Shown: piece after piece, positions 59,633 to 64,000 of the stretch
Position numbering within the stretch: the first letter of the stretch is position 1
Layout: each line of letters opens with the position of its first letter
Origin: Acidimicrobiaceae bacterium
Lineage (GTDB): Bacteria; Actinomycetota; Acidimicrobiia; Acidimicrobiales; RAAP-2
Assembly (NCBI GenBank): GCA_003132205.1
Contig: PKWY01000038.1
Coordinates: 1-64,000 of the forward strand
DNA length: 64,000 nucleotides
Reading direction: 5' to 3'
Translations under genes and position numbers: made by a program
Notes under the pieces: model-generated
What the model was told of the DNA's origin: nothing
The model's input: the letters and a program-made list of their open reading frames with translations, nothing else
The model's database searches: none

Positions 59633-62600
59633 ATGTCTGCGAGAATAGACGCCGTGGGATCGACCGAACGACAAACACTACCGATCCCGTACGGACACCA
59701 CGTCTACGTGGTCAGCGACCTGTCGCTCTCGCCCACCACCGACGTGGCGAGCCGTCCGGTTCGCGAGTTCATCGACCTCCTCGATGACATCGACGACGCC
59801 GCCGTCGTCATCGTCGCGGGCAACCTCTTCTACCCCGACGCCACGTCCGACCTCGCCAAGTTCATCGACGCCACGCTCCAGGCGCTGCCCGCGGTGGCGG
59901 CCGCGATCACGGGGTTCTGCTCGAGGGACACCCACCGGTTCGTCGTGCTGCCCGGAAGCGACGACCGCGAGCTGGACAGCAACGAGCGCGCCCAGGCGAA
60001 GCTCGAGGCGCTCGGCGTATCGCTCGCGACCGACCTCATCCTCCAGGTCGCCACCGCCGACGGCGTTCGCGACCTTGGGGTCGGGGCCGGAACCTGCCGC
60101 GTCGACGCGGCGCGCGCCGACGTGAACGACCGCGCCGATGCCGACCGGCTCGAGGACCCGCCCTCGCTCTCGCGCTTCGTCTCGTCGAGGGTCCTCTACC
60201 GCCGGCTCGGCGCCTGGGTCTGGCTGCCGGTCCTCGCCATGCTCGGCTTCGACCTCTTCAACTCGATCACGAAGGTGATCAGCCACTTCACCCACCACCG
60301 TTACCACGTGCACGCCCCGCACACGCAGAGCTTCTGGGGCAACTTGATGCTGAACATCCTCATCATCGTTGTCTGCGAGGCGCTGGTGGTGGGCGTGGCC
60401 GGCCTCATGGTCCGGCGCCGGTTCGATCGCACCTCGAGGGAGAGTGAGGCGCCAACGCTCTCCGAGCCGCTTTCCCTGACCAGTGTCAACGGCGTCGACG
60501 CGATCGAGATAGCGAGGCGCATCGGCGAACGCGGCGGCGCGGGCGCCATCATCGGCGGGGCGCCGCGTCCCGCGCTCGCCTTCCTCGACCGCGGCGTCTG
60601 CGCGGCGCCGGGACCTTCGCGCACCGTCCTCACCGAGCGGCGCGGACGCTTCGGGCTGCCCCCGGTATTCAGCTCGGTCGACCGTCTGGGCGTCGTCGAG
60701 GTCGAAGCGGCGAGCACCGTGCGAGTGCGCCTCTACGCCGCCGAGACGCGGCTTCGCAGGGGCACGCTCCTCGAGCGGTTGGTGGCGGGACGCGCCGTGC
60801 AGCCACCGCCTCCGCAGTTCACCACGATCGTCGGATCGTGGCCAGCGGGCAACCCCTTCCCGGTCACCGTCGAACGGCTCGCCGAGCAGCGCCGCCAGCG
60901 CACGATACGGCGCTGGGCGAGCGGCCTGTTGTTCCTCGACGGCCTCATCAACATCGCCGTCACCGCTGCGCCGCCGCTGCGCAGCCGGCTCCACCTCGTG
61001 CTCTCGATCCTGCCGCTCGGGGTCGCCCAGTCGGCCGCCGCCCTGACCGCCGTCGCGGGCATCGGCATGATCATGATGGCGAGGGGCGTTCGACGCGGCC
61101 AGCGGCGCGCCTGGTTCCTGGCGGTCGCGGCGCTGGCGTTCACGGTCGTGACCCACCTGGCCCGGGGCGGTAGCATCGTGTCGTCGCTGGTCGCGGCGGC
61201 TATCTTGATCCTGATCGTGGTCGAGCGCCGTTACTTCCAGGCGACGACCGACCGCTCGAGCCTGCAGGCGGCGCTTCCGCGACTCGGACTCATCGCGGGC
61301 CTCTCGGTCGTCGCGGCGACGCTCGGCATCGAAGCGTCCCCGGCTCGCCACCATCTGCCGTCACTCGGGGTGGTGCTGGTCGCGTGCGTCGAGCGCCTCA
61401 TTGGCCAGTACAACATCACCCTGCCCGACCGCGTCGACGACTTCATCGACCCGACGCTGCTCACCATCGGCGTGTCGCTCATCGTCTCGCTGTTCTACCT
61501 CCTCACCCGTCCCGTCGTCGACCGCCGTCTCTCCCAGAAGGGCACGAGCACCGAGCGCCGCCTCGCCGAACTGCGCGCGAGGGAGATAGTCCGGCGCCAC
61601 GGCCGGGGCACGCTCGACTACTTCGCCCTGCGCGACGACAAGCAGTTCTTCTTCTTCCGCGACTCGCTCGTCGCCTACGCCGTCTACGGCGGCGTGGCGC
61701 TGATCTCGCCCGACCCCATCGGGCCCGAGGCCGAGCGCAGCGAGGTCTTCAGCGCCTTTCGTTCCTACGCCGAGGCCCGGGGCTGGACCATCGGCGTCAT
61801 GGGCGCGGGCGAGGAGTGGCTCTCGACCTACCACGCCGCGGGTATGCACTACCTCTACCTCGGCGACGAGGCGATCGTCGACTGCCGGGCCTTCTCGCTC
61901 GAGGGCGGCAAGATGAAGGGGCTGCGCCAGGCCTGCACCCGGCTGGCCCGTCACGGCTACACCGTCCAGTTCCTCGACCCCGCTTCCATCGATCCGAGCC
62001 ACGTCACCGACATCCTGGACCTGATTACCATGCTGCGCAGGGGCGAGGCCGAGCGCGGCTTCTCCATGATGCTCGGGCGGCTCTTCAACCCGAAGGACAA
62101 GGGGCTCCTGCTCACCATCGTCAACGGCCCCGACGGCAAGCCCGCCGCGGTCTGCCAGTTCGTGCCCTCGCCCGCCATCAACGGGTACTCGCTCGACCTC
62201 ATGCGCCGCGACCCCGGCGAGCACCCCAACGGGCTCATCGACTACGCGCTCTGCTCGACGATCGCGCACCTGCGCGAGCAGGGCGCCCGTGGGCTCAGCC
62301 TCAACTTCGCGGCCTTCCGCTCGGTGCTCGAAGGCGACAAGGGCGACGGGGCGTTCACGCGCGTCGAGCGATGGGCCCTCAAGCGCCTGTCGGGGATCCT
62401 GCCCATCGAGACGTTATGGACCTTCAATTCGAAGTACCAGCCGACGTGGCTGCCGCGCCACCTGGTCTATCCCGCCGCCGAGAGCTTCGTGCCGGTCGTC
62501 GCCGCGGTGTTTCGCGCCGAGTCGATCACCGAGCTGCCGGTCCTCGGCCGGTTCCTCGCGAACGATCCCACCAACCGGCCGGGCACCGTCGTGCCCGCGG

Positions 62601-62650
62601 AGATCCTCGAGGCGGCGAAGGCCGTCGACGAGGTGACCGCGAGGAAGTGA
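59633..62650 (+). CDS. Fusion of degenerate metallophosphoesterase domain and MprF-type lysyltransferase domain
   Basis: A 1005-residue protein. Residues about 15-175 follow the UDP-diacylglucosamine-hydrolase-like phosphoesterase layout, but metal ligands are changed: VVSDLSLSP (usual SDLHLS), VVIVAGNLF (usual GDxxD) and VVLPGSDDRE (usual GNHD). Next come two membrane helices (about 198-218, 240-262), a soluble part, six or so helices (about 425-630), and a C-terminal DUF2156/MprF synthase domain (about 655-985) with LDYFALRDDKQFFFFRDSLV and SLNFAAFRSVLEGDKG. This domain moves an amino acid from tRNA to phosphatidylglycerol. GTG 59654 is an alternative start. Confidence 0.8.
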   Translation: MSARIDAVGSTERQTLPIPYGHHVYVVSDLSLSPTTDVASRPVREFIDLLDDIDDAAVVIVAGNLFYPDATSDLAKFIDATLQALPAVAAAITGFCSRDTHRFVVLPGSDDRELDSNERAQAKLEALGVSLATDLILQVATADGVRDLGVGAGTCRVDAARADVNDRADADRLEDPPSLSRFVSSRVLYRRLGAWVWLPVLAMLGFDLFNSITKVISHFTHHRYHVHAPHTQSFWGNLMLNILIIVVCEALVVGVAGLMVRRRFDRTSRESEAPTLSEPLSLTSVNGVDAIEIARRIGERGGAGAIIGGAPRPALAFLDRGVCAAPGPSRTVLTERRGRFGLPPVFSSVDRLGVVEVEAASTVRVRLYAAETRLRRGTLLERLVAGRAVQPPPPQFTTIVGSWPAGNPFPVTVERLAEQRRQRTIRRWASGLLFLDGLINIAVTAAPPLRSRLHLVLSILPLGVAQSAAALTAVAGIGMIMMARGVRRGQRRAWFLAVAALAFTVVTHLARGGSIVSSLVAAAILILIVVERRYFQATTDRSSLQAALPRLGLIAGLSVVAATLGIEASPARHHLPSLGVVLVACVERLIGQYNITLPDRVDDFIDPTLLTIGVSLIVSLFYLLTRPVVDRRLSQKGTSTERRLAELRAREIVRRHGRGTLDYFALRDDKQFFFFRDSLVAYAVYGGVALISPDPIGPEAERSEVFSAFRSYAEARGWTIGVMGAGEEWLSTYHAAGMHYLYLGDEAIVDCRAFSLEGGKMKGLRQACTRLARHGYTVQFLDPASIDPSHVTDILDLITMLRRGEAERGFSMMLGRLFNPKDKGLLLTIVNGPDGKPAAVCQFVPSPAINGYSLDLMRRDPGEHPNGLIDYALCSTIAHLREQGARGLSLNFAAFRSVLEGDKGDGAFTRVERWALKRLSGILPIETLWTFNSKYQPTWLPRHLVYPAAESFVPVVAAVFRAESITELPVLGRFLANDPTNRPGTVVPAEILEAAKAVDEVTARK

Positions 62651-62671
62651 CCTCGACGAGGTGACGTCCGC

Positions 62672-63511
62672 TTAGAGGCGGCGCGCGATCGCCTTCGCGA
62701 GCCGGCCCGGGGCCGCGTCGTCGAAGGACAGGAACAGCGAGGGCTCCACCAGCTCGAGCTCCATCAACGCCCAGCCCTCGGGAGTCTGCACGACGTCGAC
62801 GCGCGCGTAGAGGAGCCTCCCGAAGCCGAGCCCCGTGAGTATCTCCTCGGCGAACGCGACCGCGTCGGGCTCCGCCTTCGCCACCGACATCTGCTCCCAG
62901 CGATAGAGCGCGTTGCGGTCGTATTCCTCGACGTTCAGCATCGCGCCCTTGGTCATGGCGTGGGAGAACTCGCCGTCGATGAAGATGATCGCGCGCTCGC
63001 CCATCTCGTCGACCGACGAGACGTAGGGCTGGATGATGACGTCGCGGCCCATGTCGTGGAGACGCCGGACGTGGCCGCGCGCGCCCTCGGTCTCGTAGGC
63101 CTTGTAGCGCGCGGCCTCGATCGAGCCCGCGCCGACGCTCGGCTTGACGACGAAGTCGCCGTCGGGGAACGTGGGGTCCACGCCGACGTCCGCGAAGAAG
63201 GAAGAGACCACGCGGTGCCCGCGCGTCGCGATGTCGCCCAGGTAGTGCTTGTCGAGCGAGTAGCGCACGACCTCGTAAGGGTTGTAGAGCCGCGCCACGT
63301 CCTTCGCCCATTCGAGGTAGCTCAGGTGCTTCGAGGCGTAGTCCCAGGTGGAACGGATGACCGTGAGCTCGAACTCGTCCCACTTCACGCTCGGGTCGTC
63401 CCAGACCGCGAGCTGCGCGTCGATGCCCTCGTTGGCGAGGGCGCGCAGGAGCAGCGGGGTGTCGGGATCGACGTTCTCGCCGGTGCAGGTGGCTATCGCG
63501 ATAAGGGTCAT
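62672..63511 (-). CDS. ATP-grasp family protein
   Basis: Starting at ATG 63511 (overlapping the nuoN stop as ATGA), the 279-residue product opens with MTLIAIATCTGENVDPDTPL and has VIRSTWDYASKHLSYLEWA (about 51-69), the ATP-binding strand DFVVKPSVGAGSIEAARYK (about 118-136) and the metal-binding LYARVDVVQTPEGWALMELE (about 234-253) near the C-terminus. It resembles the RimK/glutathione-synthetase-like ligases, including DcsG-type enzymes, that join a carboxylate to an amine or sulfur using ATP. Substrates unknown. The coupling to nuoN seems to be positional only. Confidence 0.82.
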   Translation of the reverse strand: MTLIAIATCTGENVDPDTPLLLRALANEGIDAQLAVWDDPSVKWDEFELTVIRSTWDYASKHLSYLEWAKDVARLYNPYEVVRYSLDKHYLGDIATRGHRVVSSFFADVGVDPTFPDGDFVVKPSVGAGSIEAARYKAYETEGARGHVRRLHDMGRDVIIQPYVSSVDEMGERAIIFIDGEFSHAMTKGAMLNVEEYDRNALYRWEQMSVAKAEPDAVAFAEEILTGLGFGRLLYARVDVVQTPEGWALMELELVEPSLFLSFDDAAPGRLAKAIARRL

Positions 63512-64000
63512 GGCGCGAAGAGTACCGTCGCGTGCTGGGCGAGGGCCGCAAGGGGCCCGGGCCACACGCCGAAGACCAGCGTCATCGCGACGCCGAGCCC
63601 GATCACGATGCCGGTCGACGCAGGGACGACCACGCGGGTCGCCTCGATCGTGTCCTCGGCGTACAGCGCCATGGTCCAGCGCAGGTAGAAGAAGGCGGCA
63701 ACGGCGGCGCTGAGCAGCGCGATCAGGGCGACCGAGGCGCCGCCGGAATCGAGCGCCGACGCGAGGACCGCGTACTTGGCGTAGAAGCCGGTCGTCAGCG
63801 GGGCGCCCAGCTGGCTCAGGAGCAGCACCCCGAGCGATGCGCCGAGCCAGGGTTGGCGACGCGCGAGGCCCCGGTAACTGTCGATGGAGTGGTTCTCGTC
63901 GCCGAGGCCGCCCATCAGGGTCACGATGGCGAACGTGGCGACCACGGTCGGCGCGTAGGTCAGCATGTAGAAGAGCGTGCCCGCGATGCCGCGAACGGTC
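63508..64000 (-). CDS. nuoN: NADH-quinone oxidoreductase subunit N, C-terminal part (runs off right edge)
   Basis: The last about 163 codons are visible, reading FYMLTYAPTVVATFAIVTLM at the edge, then LGDENHSIDSYRGLARRQPW, LLSQLGAPLTTGFYAKYAVL (helix with the conserved Lys) and the last helices to a stop at 63508-63510. These are hallmarks of NuoN, one of the three antiporter-like proton-pumping subunits of complex I. Upstream nuo genes would lie beyond the window. Confidence 0.92.
   Translation of the reverse strand, partial: TVRGIAGTLFYMLTYAPTVVATFAIVTLMGGLGDENHSIDSYRGLARRQPWLGASLGVLLLSQLGAPLTTGFYAKYAVLASALDSGGASVALIALLSAAVAAFFYLRWTMALYAEDTIEATRVVVPASTGIVIGLGVAMTLVFGVWPGPLAALAQHATVLFAP

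Overview
The window is high-GC bacterial chromosome, most likely from the actinobacterial class Acidimicrobiia or a close relative. The pointers are a WhiB regulator, a DivIVA-type coiled-coil protein, the ctaE-qcrC-qcrA-qcrB order, a HelD helicase, a hemE-hemH-hemY haem cluster, a UPF0182 protein, frequent GTG starts and many 4-base start/stop overlaps. The taxonomic call is inference; there is no rRNA in the window.

Left part (1-22.6 kb) is accessory. It opens with a cut-off pirin gene, a frameshifted acetyltransferase, a fatty acid desaturase, a frameshifted P1-type aminopeptidase, an amino-acid permease with a foreign N-terminal domain, and a small protein homologous to that domain. A long leftward operon (19445 to 6956) encodes a DUF917 protein, two hydantoinase-A-like ATPase-fold proteins, hydantoinase B, a complete peptide-type ABC importer and an Asp/Glu/hydantoin racemase, with an AroM-like gene running divergently. 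This looks like a catabolic island for a cyclic amide or hydantoin-like compound. Two tiny homologous ORFs (5894 and 19553) sit at its two ends. A tyrosine recombinase with an unusual C-terminal series of helix-turn-helix units, an overlapping excisionase-like gene, short iterated repeats and hairpins lie next to the initiator tRNA-Met gene.

Middle part (22.7-39.4 kb) is largely envelope and housekeeping: a GT87-type glycosyltransferase, a UPF0182 membrane protein, a DivIVA-like protein with a phage-head-like zinc motif, a YlbL-type PDZ/Lon protease, a HEAT-repeat protein, an MreB-like protein, a metalloprotease-fold protein that lacks the zinc histidines, glutamate formiminotransferase, WhiB, a MoxR-VWA pair and a secreted phosphodiester-glycosidase-like protein.

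Right part: the histidine-degradation operon hutG-hutH-hutU-hutI (44.7-39.4 kb), the bc1 complex with cytochrome oxidase subunit III (48.7-44.8 kb), helD, the haem genes, and a cyclopropane fatty acid synthase. At 57.2-58.7 kb a TnpB gene sits between 35-bp imperfect terminal inverted repeats flanked by a 10-bp direct repeat. Removing the element plus one repeat copy restores a small membrane-protein gene. The window ends with a HAD-like phosphatase, a large protein joining a degenerate phosphoesterase domain to an MprF-type lysyltransferase domain, an ATP-grasp enzyme and the 3' part of nuoN.

The best candidates for something new are the TIR-bounded TnpB element, the multi-HTH recombinase, the paired micro-ORFs, the permease/small-protein domain sharing, the DivIVA/gpF-like fusion and the phosphoesterase/lysyltransferase fusion.
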